This document shows, piece after piece, positions 19,094 through 28,914 of a stretch of 64,000 nt of DNA (positions are counted from its first letter, which is position 1; every line of letters begins with the position of its first letter). The DNA is from Saprospiraceae bacterium UBA3362. GTDB lineage: Bacteria; Bacteroidota; Bacteroidia; Chitinophagales; Saprospiraceae. The stretch covers positions 1-64,000 of the forward strand of contig DEQQ01000062.1 in NCBI GenBank assembly GCA_002360455.1, given 5' to 3'. The notes under the pieces are model-generated. The model ran no database searches, was not told the DNA's origin, and saw only the letters and a program-made list of their open reading frames with translations. Both the position numbers and the translations under genes were made by a program.

Positions 19094-22000
19094 ATGATCT
19101 TATTATTACGTAAATCTTTGATTGTAAGCATATTATTAATATGCTACTCGGCCTTTGCACAGGTCCAAACAAAACTTGACGCTGCTCTGAGAGTTCTGGA
19201 ATCGCAGGCAGAACAAAACCAATTGGTCAAATCTGATCTAAGTGATTTGGTGATTTCAGATCAATATCAAACAGATCACAATGGTGTACAGCATTTTTAC
19301 TTCCAGCAAAGGTATCAAGGAATACCAATTTACAATGCAATTACTTCTGTACATATTGCCAAAGACGGTAAAGTGTACGACAGCCCAAATCGTTTTGTCG
19401 GAAAGATTTCTCAAAAGGTCAATACGACCAAATCATCAATTTCTGCTTCGACAGCTTTGGAAGCTTCTGTAAGAAATTTGGAAATTCCTAATGCTCTTAT
19501 TCCGGCTAATGTGGCACGAGAAGATGAAAACGGAATTTCTTATTTTGATAAAACCAACTTCACTAACGGGGATATTCCTGTAAAGATGGTCTACAAGCTT
19601 GACCAAAATCAAAACCTAATATTGTGCTATGAAATAACGTTGGATCTAAATTATAAGTCCGCCTATTGGGTCGTTTTTGTGAATGCAAAAAATGCTCAGA
19701 TTCTTGATAAAGTCGATAAGGTGATCCATTGTAATTTTGATCACAAACATCAGAATTGTCAGCAACATCAAGCTTATCAAAATACAAAACAAAAAACAGT
19801 TAAACAAGAACTTGTCAGATTGCATAGCCCTACTCGTATGCCAAACAGTTACAATATATTGGCTTTGCCAGTAGAAAGTCCATTGTATGGTAACAGATCG
19901 ATTGTAACTGATCCTGCAGATCCTGTTGCTTCACCATTCGGATGGCATGATACAAATGGTTTGGCAGGGCCAGAATTTACTGTTACTTCCGGAAACAATG
20001 TAAATGCCTACTTAGATCGCAATGGTGATAATACCAATGATGGTAATCAACCAAATGGTGGTTCAAGTTTGATTTTTGATTTTCCTATGGACTTAACAAA
20101 AGAACCATTATTTTATCAAAATGCTGCAGTGACCAATTTATTCTACATAAACAACATGATGCATGATATTTTGTACAATTTTGGGTTTGATGAAAAGGCC
20201 GGAAATTTTCAAACCAATAATTATGCTAAAGGAGGTAAAGGAGGAGATCAAGTCAATGCAGAGGCTCAGGACGGATCCGGGCTCAATAATGCCAATTTTT
20301 TAACTCCTGCTGATGGAGGATCAGGAAGAATGCAAATGTTTTTATGGTCATCTTCTTTGTCGGAAGTTACAATTACAGCACCATCAAGTTTGGAAGGAAC
20401 ATTAGATGCAAGCAGAGGTGGATTTGGACCGGCTCCAACTACAACTCCGATTGAAGGGGATGCTGTGTGGTCAGATGATGGGACTCCGGGAAAAGAAAGG
20501 TTGGGTTGCAATAACTCTCAAAATAAATCTAAGATATCAGGTAAGATAGTGGTTATAGAACGTGGTGAATGTGATTTTAGCCAGAAAGCTTACTTTGCAC
20601 AAAATGGAGGAGCGATAGCAGTGTTGATCTGCAGTCATAATAATACAAATGTGAATATGGGTGCAGGGGATTTTGCTAGTGATGTTAAAATTCCCACTTA
20701 CTATATGACCAAAGCAACCTGCGATAAAATTAGAGTTCAGATTGATAATGGACTTAAAGTAAAAATTAAGAAACCTGAAGACAATTCTTCTAGGCCGGAT
20801 AGCTTGGATGGTGATTTGGACAATGGAATCATCACTCATGAATATGGACATGGGGTTTCTAATCGACTAACCGGCGGACCTTCCAACTCCGGATGTTTAG
20901 GCAATTCAGAGCAAATGGGAGAAGGGTGGAGTGATTTTATGTCTTTGATTATGACGGCGGAGCCATTGGATAAAGGAACAGATGTAAGAGGTATTGGGAA
21001 TTATGCCATTAATTCTAAAAAAGATGGCTTAGGAATTAGAAGAAAACCATACACCACAGATAAAACCGTTAATAATTTTACCTACAAAAATATTGGCACA
21101 GAAACTCACGATATAGGTGAAGTTTGGGCTCTTGTATTGTGGGATTTGTATTGGGCATTTGCAGAAAAATATGGTTATGACCCAAGTTTCAAAAATAAGA
21201 CTGCCGGAAATAATATTTGTATTCAACTGGTTATGGATGGAATGAAACTACAGCCTTGTAGCCCCGGGTTTATAGATGGAAGAAATGCGATATTGAAGGC
21301 AGACGAAATTAATAATAAGGGAGTAAATAAATGTTTGATCTGGCAGGTATTTGCTGACAGAGGAATGGGATTTGGAGCTTCACAAGGTAATGCAGACCAA
21401 GCAGGAGATGAGATTGAAGATTTTGAGGCATTACCAGAATGTGTTAATGCTACAAGACTTAGCAAGACTGTAGATCAATTGGTTAATGCAGGGGATGCGT
21501 TTGAAGTAACCCTTGCGGTGCGTAACCTCAGAGCTACAGGGGTAAACAATGTTGAAGTCTCTGACGAAATACCGGACGGCTGTAGTTATGTTCCGGGGTC
21601 GGCATCATTGGCTCCAACAACAATCACCGGAAACAAATTGGGCTGGTCACTAAGCAGTATGACTGCTTTACAAAATACTGTAATTAAATATAAATTAAAA
21701 ACAGATCCTAATATTAAATCCAATACTTTATTTATTGATAATTTGGACGATCCATTCACCGAAGATTTTTATGATCTTGACTTGAAAAAAGGAAACTCCA
21801 TTTGGCTGTATGATGGTTCGCAAGGTGTAGGGGGCTCAGCATGCTATACAGCTGAGGAATCTTCGGATACGACAGATTTTTATTTTTGGATAAAAAATCC
21901 GGTACAGTTATCAGGAAATGAGCCTTCATTTTTTTTCCAACATTATTATAATACTCAAGCTTCTATAGATGCAGGGATGGTAGAATTTTCTACTGATGGA

Positions 22001-22627
22001 AAAGTTTGGCAGGCTGTCAAGTCAACAGATTTTTCATTGAATGGATATGATGGAGAAATTGACTACAGCACATTTGCCATTCCTTTTGCAGAGGGATTCT
22101 CCGGTTATTCTAAGGGATTCAAACCAAGTGTTGTTAATTTAACCCAATTTTCAGGACAAAAAGTTCAGTTCAGATTTAGATTTGGTACAGATATGTCCGT
22201 TGTTTCCTCTATTGCTGGATTTAAGGGTTGGATAGTGGATAATTTTGAATTTATCAATCCAAAGTTTTATAATTCTCAAGCTTGCATGACTACAGGTCTT
22301 GGCGAAAATGTCTGTCTGTCTGCTTCAGGTAAAGGGACATTGGTAAATTCAAATAAAGTTGTCGGAACAGAAAATGTCAACTCGACAGAATTCAGAGCTT
22401 ATCCGAATCCGGCACATGACAAAGTTTTTGTTTTCATCAAAGATGGGTCAGATATTCATACCATCAACATTAAATCTGTAGACGGTAAATTGATCAGAAG
22501 CTACGGAAACCAAAATTGGATCAACCAACAGTTGGAAATTTCAACCACCGATCTTGCCAAAGGATTGGTAGTTATAGAGGCTGTTGGAGCAAAACAAAAC
22601 ACCACAAGAAAGCTGCTTATTCAATAA
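19094..22627 (+). CDS. Secreted M36 (fungalysin-like) metallopeptidase with PA, DUF11-like and T9SS domains
   Basis: Exported zinc endopeptidase of 1177 residues. Order: signal peptide (SLIVSILLICYSAFAQ); a propeptide of the fungalysin/thermolysin type (residues ~30-220, HFYFQQRYQGIPIYNAITSV); M36 catalytic domain interrupted by a PA domain (~480-570, GKIVVIERGECDFSQKAYFA); zinc site HEYGH at ~582-586 in THEYGHGVSNRLTGG with the third ligand region MGEGWSDF; IGEVWALVLWDLYW, typical of M36; a DUF11-like beta domain (~785-875); a jelly-roll-like segment; and a T9SS sorting domain starting AYPNPAHDKVFVFI. The protein is probably cut from its propeptide and attached to the cell surface or released. 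Followed by a strong terminator. Confidence 0.92.
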   Translation: MILLLRKSLIVSILLICYSAFAQVQTKLDAALRVLESQAEQNQLVKSDLSDLVISDQYQTDHNGVQHFYFQQRYQGIPIYNAITSVHIAKDGKVYDSPNRFVGKISQKVNTTKSSISASTALEASVRNLEIPNALIPANVAREDENGISYFDKTNFTNGDIPVKMVYKLDQNQNLILCYEITLDLNYKSAYWVVFVNAKNAQILDKVDKVIHCNFDHKHQNCQQHQAYQNTKQKTVKQELVRLHSPTRMPNSYNILALPVESPLYGNRSIVTDPADPVASPFGWHDTNGLAGPEFTVTSGNNVNAYLDRNGDNTNDGNQPNGGSSLIFDFPMDLTKEPLFYQNAAVTNLFYINNMMHDILYNFGFDEKAGNFQTNNYAKGGKGGDQVNAEAQDGSGLNNANFLTPADGGSGRMQMFLWSSSLSEVTITAPSSLEGTLDASRGGFGPAPTTTPIEGDAVWSDDGTPGKERLGCNNSQNKSKISGKIVVIERGECDFSQKAYFAQNGGAIAVLICSHNNTNVNMGAGDFASDVKIPTYYMTKATCDKIRVQIDNGLKVKIKKPEDNSSRPDSLDGDLDNGIITHEYGHGVSNRLTGGPSNSGCLGNSEQMGEGWSDFMSLIMTAEPLDKGTDVRGIGNYAINSKKDGLGIRRKPYTTDKTVNNFTYKNIGTETHDIGEVWALVLWDLYWAFAEKYGYDPSFKNKTAGNNICIQLVMDGMKLQPCSPGFIDGRNAILKADEINNKGVNKCLIWQVFADRGMGFGASQGNADQAGDEIEDFEALPECVNATRLSKTVDQLVNAGDAFEVTLAVRNLRATGVNNVEVSDEIPDGCSYVPGSASLAPTTITGNKLGWSLSSMTALQNTVIKYKLKTDPNIKSNTLFIDNLDDPFTEDFYDLDLKKGNSIWLYDGSQGVGGSACYTAEESSDTTDFYFWIKNPVQLSGNEPSFFFQHYYNTQASIDAGMVEFSTDGKVWQAVKSTDFSLNGYDGEIDYSTFAIPFAEGFSGYSKGFKPSVVNLTQFSGQKVQFRFRFGTDMSVVSSIAGFKGWIVDNFEFINPKFYNSQACMTTGLGENVCLSASGKGTLVNSNKVVGTENVNSTEFRAYPNPAHDKVFVFIKDGSDIHTINIKSVDGKLIRSYGNQNWINQQLEISTTDLAKGLVVIEAVGAKQNTTRKLLIQ

Positions 22628-22655
22628 GAAAAAAATTAGCTTTATACTATCCTAT

Positions 22656-22687
22656 AGCCCTGTTATTTTTTAGCAGGGCTTTTTTTA
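22656..22687 (+). terminator. Rho-independent terminator after M36 peptidase
   Basis: Stem agccctg / cagggct with a T-rich loop and then seven T. It lies 29 bp after the stop codon. Confidence 0.85.
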
Positions 22688-22952
22688 TCTGTGATTTGAA
22701 GGTGACTAAAATGCCATTGAATTTGGCATTTTTGAGCTTGGGATTTAAGCCGGGAATTGACTTGGATTTACCTTTATACAGGCATAAGCATTGAGCAAAT
22801 CCCAAGGATTCTAATTTTTTTATTGATTTAAATCTAAAAAATATTTGAAGAGCCAAACATTTGTATGTGTTACATAAAATATTGATAATAATTATTATAT
22901 ATATATTAATTAAATTAATATGATTTTTTATAAAAATATGTATTACAAAAAT
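22688..22952. other. AT-rich spacer, no gene seen
   Basis: Very AT-rich DNA between the terminator and the promoter of the next gene. No coding frame of note and no RNA-like fold was recognised. Confidence 0.5.
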
Positions 22953-22984
22953 TTTGATATATGAATATGTTTAATATATATTTG
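22953..22984 (+). promoter_or_regulatory. Promoter of the large adhesin-like gene
   Basis: TTTG at 22953-22956 and TATATTTG at 22977-22984 are separated by 20 bp, matching the -33/-7 arrangement of Bacteroidota housekeeping promoters. The leader to the ATG at 23051 would be ~60 nt. Confidence 0.55.
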
Positions 22985-23050
22985 CCCTGAATTAGTCCAT
23001 CCCAGGATACTTCTTTGGAGCATAGCGTACATAGCATGTTTTAGAAACAA

Positions 23051-26000
23051 ATGCTTTTTGCTATGACTTATAAATCTATTACTACTTACTTTTTATTAAT
23101 CGGTTTATTTCTGATTAATGTCCTTCATGCGCAGCCCTGCGATTCGGATGCAACTGCACCTGTTCTTAACGGTGGCTGTCCTACGGTAGTTCCTGTCCAT
23201 TATATTAGTGACCCCGGAAGCTGTACATTGCCAAATCCAATTCCTTTTTCTGAAGTGTATACTGAGGATTGTCAAGGAGTTTTTGTTATAACAGAAACTA
23301 ACATAACTAAGTATAGTTTTGTGATGGGTGCAGGAGGGGGAATCATGCCTAGTGTAGTTATGAATGGCAGAGACTTCGTGATGAGAGGGATCAATAATGG
23401 TACCCCAGGAGCTCTTTCTCAAGCTAATTTTTGCTTTTATGCCTATTGTGCAGGTACAATAGAATTTAGTTTTGAAGCCACTATGGACACTGGTGATGAT
23501 TTTCCAAATGATAGAGCCAGGATTATGATCGAAAACGCTCTGACTGGTACAAGCACTGTGAATGTTCTTACCCCGGGTACCGGCTCAACGATACAGGGAA
23601 CACGCAGCATCGTAGTTGGAAAAGGAGATAGAATTTGTTTTGAAATCAATTCAGACAACACAGGAGGAGTAAATACACTGACTGTAAGGGATTTAAATAT
23701 ATACTCATTTGGCGCACCTGAAGTAATGTGGGATCATTTTTGGGATCAAGATGCATTATTGACTTGTGGTAATTATACAGCTTTTAGTATGGGAATTAAT
23801 TGCTCAGGAAGAAGCAGTATTTGTTCATATAATTTTAATGTTGTAGATACCACTAAGCCAATAATTACGGGTTGTCCCGCAAATGTAACCCTAAGCATCC
23901 CTCCTGGAGAATGTACTATTGCCTATACCTGGGATGATCCTACTTCTGAGGATCCTTGTACGGCTACAATTGTAGATTTTACAGCTCATTTTGCCTCTGA
24001 TTTATGGAAAAATAATCTATTGGATCCTTATTTATCTTTATTTTCAGGATTGGGTACAGATGCTATTGTGACCCATGATGCAGGAACATTAAGTATGACA
24101 GCATCCAATAATGGAATCCCCGGACTGGCACGAAATCAACGAACAAGGGTATGGCGAACAGCTCCATGTGATGGAACAATCCAGTTTGACTGGACAGCTG
24201 CAATTCCGGATCCGGGCACTTTTGCAGGAGATGAGGCCGGTTATTCTATAAATGGCAGCCCTGTTCTACTCTCATTGCCTCTCAATACAAATGCTGCAAA
24301 CGGATCGGTTGCCGGTGTTGTCGTAAATAAAGGAGATATTCTTGAATTTTGGGTAGAATCAGAAAACAATGGAATGGAAGTTACAATGGATATCACAGGA
24401 TTCATATTTGTACCTACTCCGGATCCAACGATTATCACCCAAATTTCAGGACCTGTAAGTGGAGAGGAATTGAATCCTGGAATTTACACTGTTGTATATG
24501 AAGCAGAAGCTTGTTGTGGAATAAAAAGATGCGTTTTTACAATAACGGTAGATGGTGGAGAAATTATGGCATGTAAAGATCTCAATGTTTCATTAGATCA
24601 AAACTGTGAGGTATTGATTACACCGGATGCTGTATTGACCTCGCCGTGTGCAGAAAGAGCAAAAGTAATTTTAAGTCATTATGGCCATCCTGTTCCAAAT
24701 CCAGTTGATTCACACTACCTCAATAAAACATTAACGGCTACTGTTATTGATACAGTGACAGGAAACTCTTGTTGGAGCTATGTCACGATAGAAGATAAAC
24801 TTTCTCCAACCATTCTTTGTAAACATGATACAATGAACTGCTTTGAATTTGATGCAACTCCAATCCCGGCAGATGTTCAAGACTGCAGTAAATACTCAGT
24901 AAAATTATTGGATGAGCAAATCACAAAATTGGAATGTAATCCGGACTTTATAAAGCAAATCACAAGAGTATGGGTCTCTACTGATTCACGTGGAAACGTA
25001 TCAGATACCTGTGCACAACAGATATTAATAGAAAGACCTGATATTGATTCCATAGGATATCCTCTGGATGTCACCATTAACTGTAGCGATATCGTTGAGC
25101 TTGATGCCAACAATCATCCACATCCAAACGAAACCGGAGTTCCTATTTATGGAAGCATAGAATACAGACTTTGGCCAACAACAGATTTCTTGTGCAACAT
25201 GGTTGTAGAATATGAAGATTTGGACCTAGGAGAAATAAGATGTGTGAGAAAAATAATGAGAACATGGAGAGTAAGAGAATGGTGGTGTAACACAGAGCTG
25301 ACAAGGGCTGTGACACAGGTTATCCAAATCGTTGACGACAAGGGTCCGCGCATTATTCATGCTCCTTACGATTTTCATGTGACGACAGGACATAGAGATT
25401 GTTATGCAGATGTTGTTCTTCCTTCTATTGATGCTGTAGATGATTGTCATGCAATTTTTAGAATTGATGTAGAATATCCCGGAGGAATATTAATTGGTAA
25501 AAATGGAGGACTTGCAAAACTTCCTGTTGGAATTGATACTGTTTTTTACAGACTTTATGACAATTGTTATAATCTAACAACAGATACTTTGATCGTTACT
25601 GTAAAAGATGAAACACAGCCTGTTGCCATTTGCGATAGAAGAACTGTGGTAGCTTTGAATCATAGTGGATACAATTGGGTTCCTGCAGAAGTTTTTGATG
25701 ATGGAAGTTTTGATGAGTGTCATTTACATCATTTTGAGGTTCGCAGAATGGATGATAATGCTTGTGGTACAACCGGACCGGATGATTGGGGACCGGAAGT
25801 TGGCTTCTGTTGTGAAGATGTAGGAAGTCAAGTTATGGTGGCTTTCAAAGCTATAGACGCAAGTGGCAATGAATCTGTTTGTATGGTATTTGTAGAAGTA
25901 CAAGATAAAGACCTTCCGTTGATAAGCTGTCCACCAAATATTACTGTAGATTGCAGATTCCCTATTGATTTAAACAATTTAAGTACATCATTTGGTACAG

Positions 26001-28399
26001 TTGCATTAGCACAAGAAGATAGAAAACCAATAGTTATAGATCCTAGATACTGGCACAATATCGATGGCCACCCTCAAGATGGTTTGGCATCGGATAACTG
26101 TCCTCCTTTTATGAGAGAAGAAGTAGATAGTTCAGGTTTCAATAACTGTGGATTGGGAGTTATCAAAAGATGGTTCATTGCGACCGACAGACAAGGAAAT
26201 GAGGTACGATGTTATCAAACAATCACAGTAGAAAATCATCATCCGTTTGACGATGAATCCATTGTTTGGCCGGCAGATTTGGATACTTCAGGAATATGCA
26301 ATCACGAATTGTTAAGACCTGAATTGCTTTCAGCTCCATACAACAGACCTACTTTCTCAGATGATGTATGTACTTTAGTGGGCTCAAGTTATCATGATCA
26401 TGTGTTTTCGAATACAGTTCCGGGTGATCCATGTTTCAAAATTTTAAGAATATGGAAAGTTATTAACTGGTGCGAAAAAGATGATAATAATAACTTCATC
26501 ATATACGAAGATACCCAGTTTATTAAAGTAATTAATACGGTAGATCCTGTCATTTTAACTCAATGCAACGATACTACTATTTGTACTTATGATGTGAATT
26601 GCAGGCCTATTCCAATTTCACTCACCATCAATGCATCTGACGATTGTACTGCTGCAGATCAACTTTTATATAGATATAAAGTGGACTTTGACAGCGATGG
26701 TACAATAGATTTGGAGCGAGCAGGAATAGGAGAAAGAACTGCTACAGGAACATGGCCATTAGGAAATCATATTATCAAGTGGGAAGTAGAAGACAGATGT
26801 GGTAATACAGCAAAATGTCAATATAAAGTCAATTTGTTAAATTGCAAAAACCCAACAGCCTATTGCTTAAGTGATGTATCTATCGGATTGGTTCCTATGG
26901 ATACCAACGGAGACGGTGTACCTGATACCAAAATGGTAGAAGTGTGGGCCTCTGATGTTGATGCAGGAAGTTATCATAACTGTGGTTATCCTGTGAAATT
27001 AAGTTTCAGCAGAGATACAAGTGACAAATCAAGAGTATATACTTGTGATAGCGTTGGACCAAGGACAGTAGAACTGTGGGTGACAGATGCCAATGGAAAT
27101 ACTTCGTTCTGCCGTACCAGAATCATTGTACAAGACGATCCTAACAAGGCACCTCTGTGTCCAAATACTGTTGTTCAAGCTGATGTAGATGGTATTATTA
27201 AATCTCATACCGGATCTGAGGTTGAGAACGTAAAAGTAGATTTGATAAACTCAAATGCATTGAGCGCTACAACAAACTTTAATGGAGAATATGCCTTCAC
27301 AAAGATGAAAGTTGGAGGAAACTACATTATTTCTCCTCTTAAAAATGATGACTGGCTTAATGGTGTTACTACTGCAGATATTGTAAAAATCCAAAAACAC
27401 ATTTTAGGCATAGAAGAGCTGGATACTCCTTACAAGATGATTGCTGCAGATGTTAATAATTCTGGAGCTGTGTCAACAAAAGATATATCAGATTTGAGAA
27501 AATTAATTCTTGGAATATCAACAACTATTCCTACTAATACAAGTTGGAAGTTCATCGATGAGTTATACAATTTTGCGAGTGTTGCAACAGCATTGGATGA
27601 ACAATATCCAACAAGCTACAATATTTCTCAATTGAATTCTGACATGCATGTCAATTTTGTTGCAGTGAAAATTGGAGATGTAAACAACTCCGCTAAGACA
27701 AGAGGATTTGGAGCAGGTCAATCCCGAGACAATCATGCTTTGAGTTTGTACTGCGAGAATATTAGTATGCAAGCAGGAAAAGAATATGAGATTGATGTAA
27801 TTGCAGAAAACATGGAAAATTATTCCGGTGTTCAGTTTACAATAGAATTCCAAAACAGTAAGGTAGAAGTTTTGGATATCTTAAGTACAGCAGATAATGC
27901 AATCAAATCAGAGAACTTCTCTATGCTCAATGCAGGAAGAGGTAAGGTAAGTTTAAGCTGGAATGGAGAACTTGCAAATCATAAGAAATTTATGAAAATT
28001 AAAGTTTTGGCTAAAGAGAATATCGATATAGCCGATGTGCTTTATCTAGGATCTTCTGTTACTCCGGCAATTTCTATCGCTGCCAATGAAAGCAGTGAAG
28101 GCAAAGTTAATTGGTCAGTACGCGGTATTTCTAAAACGGACTTCATAGTTCTTCAAAACGAACCAAATCCTTGGAAGGATAAGACTTCTATTGGAATGAT
28201 GTTGAACGAATCAGGTCCTGTGACTTTGACAGTGTATGATCTTACAGGAAAAGTACATTATCAAGCTACTCAGCAAATGCAAAAAGGATTTCAAGAATGG
28301 ATTCTTGAAAACAAGCAGTTGGGTGTGAGTGGGGTATTGTATTATCAGGTAGATTTTGGTCAGCAGACAGCTACAAAAAGAATGGTGGTTATAGAATAA
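23051..28399 (+). CDS. Very large secreted adhesin-like protein with HYR-like, dockerin-like and cohesin-like regions and T9SS domain
   Basis: 1782-residue exported protein, starting at 23051 or at the Met four codons later (23063). After the signal peptide (TYFLLIGLFLINVLHAQ) come repeated ~80-150-residue beta modules, several opening like HYR domains (PIITGCPANVTLSIPPGEC; LPLISCPPNITVDC) and rich in paired Cys. Around residue 1380-1435 there is a carboxypeptidase-regulatory-like fold (NFNGEYAFTKMKVGGNY), followed by a dockerin-like pair: VTTADIVKIQKHILGI and DVNNSGAVSTKDISDLRKLI, each with calcium-loop acidic residues. Residues ~1565-1690 look like a cohesin-type beta domain (MENYSGVQFTIEFQNSKVEV). 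The last ~85 residues are a T9SS type A sorting domain (NEPNPWKDKTSIGM, GVLYYQVDFG). It probably acts in adhesion or matrix; no enzymatic domain was found. Confidence 0.85.
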   Translation: MLFAMTYKSITTYFLLIGLFLINVLHAQPCDSDATAPVLNGGCPTVVPVHYISDPGSCTLPNPIPFSEVYTEDCQGVFVITETNITKYSFVMGAGGGIMPSVVMNGRDFVMRGINNGTPGALSQANFCFYAYCAGTIEFSFEATMDTGDDFPNDRARIMIENALTGTSTVNVLTPGTGSTIQGTRSIVVGKGDRICFEINSDNTGGVNTLTVRDLNIYSFGAPEVMWDHFWDQDALLTCGNYTAFSMGINCSGRSSICSYNFNVVDTTKPIITGCPANVTLSIPPGECTIAYTWDDPTSEDPCTATIVDFTAHFASDLWKNNLLDPYLSLFSGLGTDAIVTHDAGTLSMTASNNGIPGLARNQRTRVWRTAPCDGTIQFDWTAAIPDPGTFAGDEAGYSINGSPVLLSLPLNTNAANGSVAGVVVNKGDILEFWVESENNGMEVTMDITGFIFVPTPDPTIITQISGPVSGEELNPGIYTVVYEAEACCGIKRCVFTITVDGGEIMACKDLNVSLDQNCEVLITPDAVLTSPCAERAKVILSHYGHPVPNPVDSHYLNKTLTATVIDTVTGNSCWSYVTIEDKLSPTILCKHDTMNCFEFDATPIPADVQDCSKYSVKLLDEQITKLECNPDFIKQITRVWVSTDSRGNVSDTCAQQILIERPDIDSIGYPLDVTINCSDIVELDANNHPHPNETGVPIYGSIEYRLWPTTDFLCNMVVEYEDLDLGEIRCVRKIMRTWRVREWWCNTELTRAVTQVIQIVDDKGPRIIHAPYDFHVTTGHRDCYADVVLPSIDAVDDCHAIFRIDVEYPGGILIGKNGGLAKLPVGIDTVFYRLYDNCYNLTTDTLIVTVKDETQPVAICDRRTVVALNHSGYNWVPAEVFDDGSFDECHLHHFEVRRMDDNACGTTGPDDWGPEVGFCCEDVGSQVMVAFKAIDASGNESVCMVFVEVQDKDLPLISCPPNITVDCRFPIDLNNLSTSFGTVALAQEDRKPIVIDPRYWHNIDGHPQDGLASDNCPPFMREEVDSSGFNNCGLGVIKRWFIATDRQGNEVRCYQTITVENHHPFDDESIVWPADLDTSGICNHELLRPELLSAPYNRPTFSDDVCTLVGSSYHDHVFSNTVPGDPCFKILRIWKVINWCEKDDNNNFIIYEDTQFIKVINTVDPVILTQCNDTTICTYDVNCRPIPISLTINASDDCTAADQLLYRYKVDFDSDGTIDLERAGIGERTATGTWPLGNHIIKWEVEDRCGNTAKCQYKVNLLNCKNPTAYCLSDVSIGLVPMDTNGDGVPDTKMVEVWASDVDAGSYHNCGYPVKLSFSRDTSDKSRVYTCDSVGPRTVELWVTDANGNTSFCRTRIIVQDDPNKAPLCPNTVVQADVDGIIKSHTGSEVENVKVDLINSNALSATTNFNGEYAFTKMKVGGNYIISPLKNDDWLNGVTTADIVKIQKHILGIEELDTPYKMIAADVNNSGAVSTKDISDLRKLILGISTTIPTNTSWKFIDELYNFASVATALDEQYPTSYNISQLNSDMHVNFVAVKIGDVNNSAKTRGFGAGQSRDNHALSLYCENISMQAGKEYEIDVIAENMENYSGVQFTIEFQNSKVEVLDILSTADNAIKSENFSMLNAGRGKVSLSWNGELANHKKFMKIKVLAKENIDIADVLYLGSSVTPAISIAANESSEGKVNWSVRGISKTDFIVLQNEPNPWKDKTSIGMMLNESGPVTLTVYDLTGKVHYQATQQMQKGFQEWILENKQLGVSGVLYYQVDFGQQTATKRMVVIE

Positions 28400-28426
28400 A
28401 AAAGCATTGTGATTTATTTAAAGGAA

Positions 28427-28457
28427 AAGGAGTGTTCTTATGAGCACTCCTTTTTTT
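28427..28457 (+). terminator. Rho-independent terminator after the large adhesin gene
   Basis: Stem aaggagtg / cactcctt with inner pairs and loop ttat, then a run of T, ~30 bp after the stop. Confidence 0.8.
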
Positions 28458-28776
28458 GTTCACGGATAAGGTAAATCAAGAGTTGTATTCTCGTTTTCAT
28501 AAAATTTCCAAAGCCTTTTTTCCTGTATTCTCAAGTGAAAATAGTGATTGGGGTAATTGGTCGTGAATCTACTTACAGGGGCTAAAGTAGAAAACCCTTA
28601 TTTTGGTCAATGGGTATACTTTATTATTAATGCTAAGGAATTGTAAAACGCTAAATGAAATTGGACTAAATGATAAACTCACAATTTTATTTGCTAAAAA
28701 TTATCAAGCATATTATTTAATTCTATGACAAAAGTCGTTACTTCTTGATTGAATTGAAACAATAGCTTTGCAATCA
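28458..28776. other. AT-rich spacer, no gene seen
   Basis: No open frame, RNA or repeat that I can support between the terminator and the family B repeat. Confidence 0.5.
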
Positions 28777-28822
28777 TAGACCCGACAGCAGGGAGCTCCC
28801 GCGACCGTATGGCGGGACTCAG
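28777..28822 (+). repeat. Dispersed structured element, family B, copy 1
   Basis: Begins tagacccgacag and ends ggcgggactcag. The inner hairpin is gggagctccc and the outer pairing is cccg/cggg. Other copies lie at 53366-53417 (inverted) and 55801-55853. Confidence 0.65.
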
Positions 28823-28890
28823 AATACAAGCTAAAACCCAAATTCTTTTCTCCAAATAAATAATTTCTAATCTGCTCAGAGAAATAAGAT

Positions 28891-28898
28891 TAATTTTG
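28891..28898 (+). promoter_or_regulatory. -7 box of the uvrA promoter
   Basis: TAATTTTG fits TAnnTTTG. The expected transcript start near 28905 lies after the ATG at 28903, so translation must begin at the ATG at 28915. Confidence 0.5.
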
Positions 28899-28914
28899 CT
28901 TTTTGTTTATTGTC

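Noticed and set aside
28777..28822. tRNA or riboswitch
   Set aside because: The fold is a simple hairpin with a short outer stem, with no tRNA arms or known aptamer; copies occur before and after unrelated genes.
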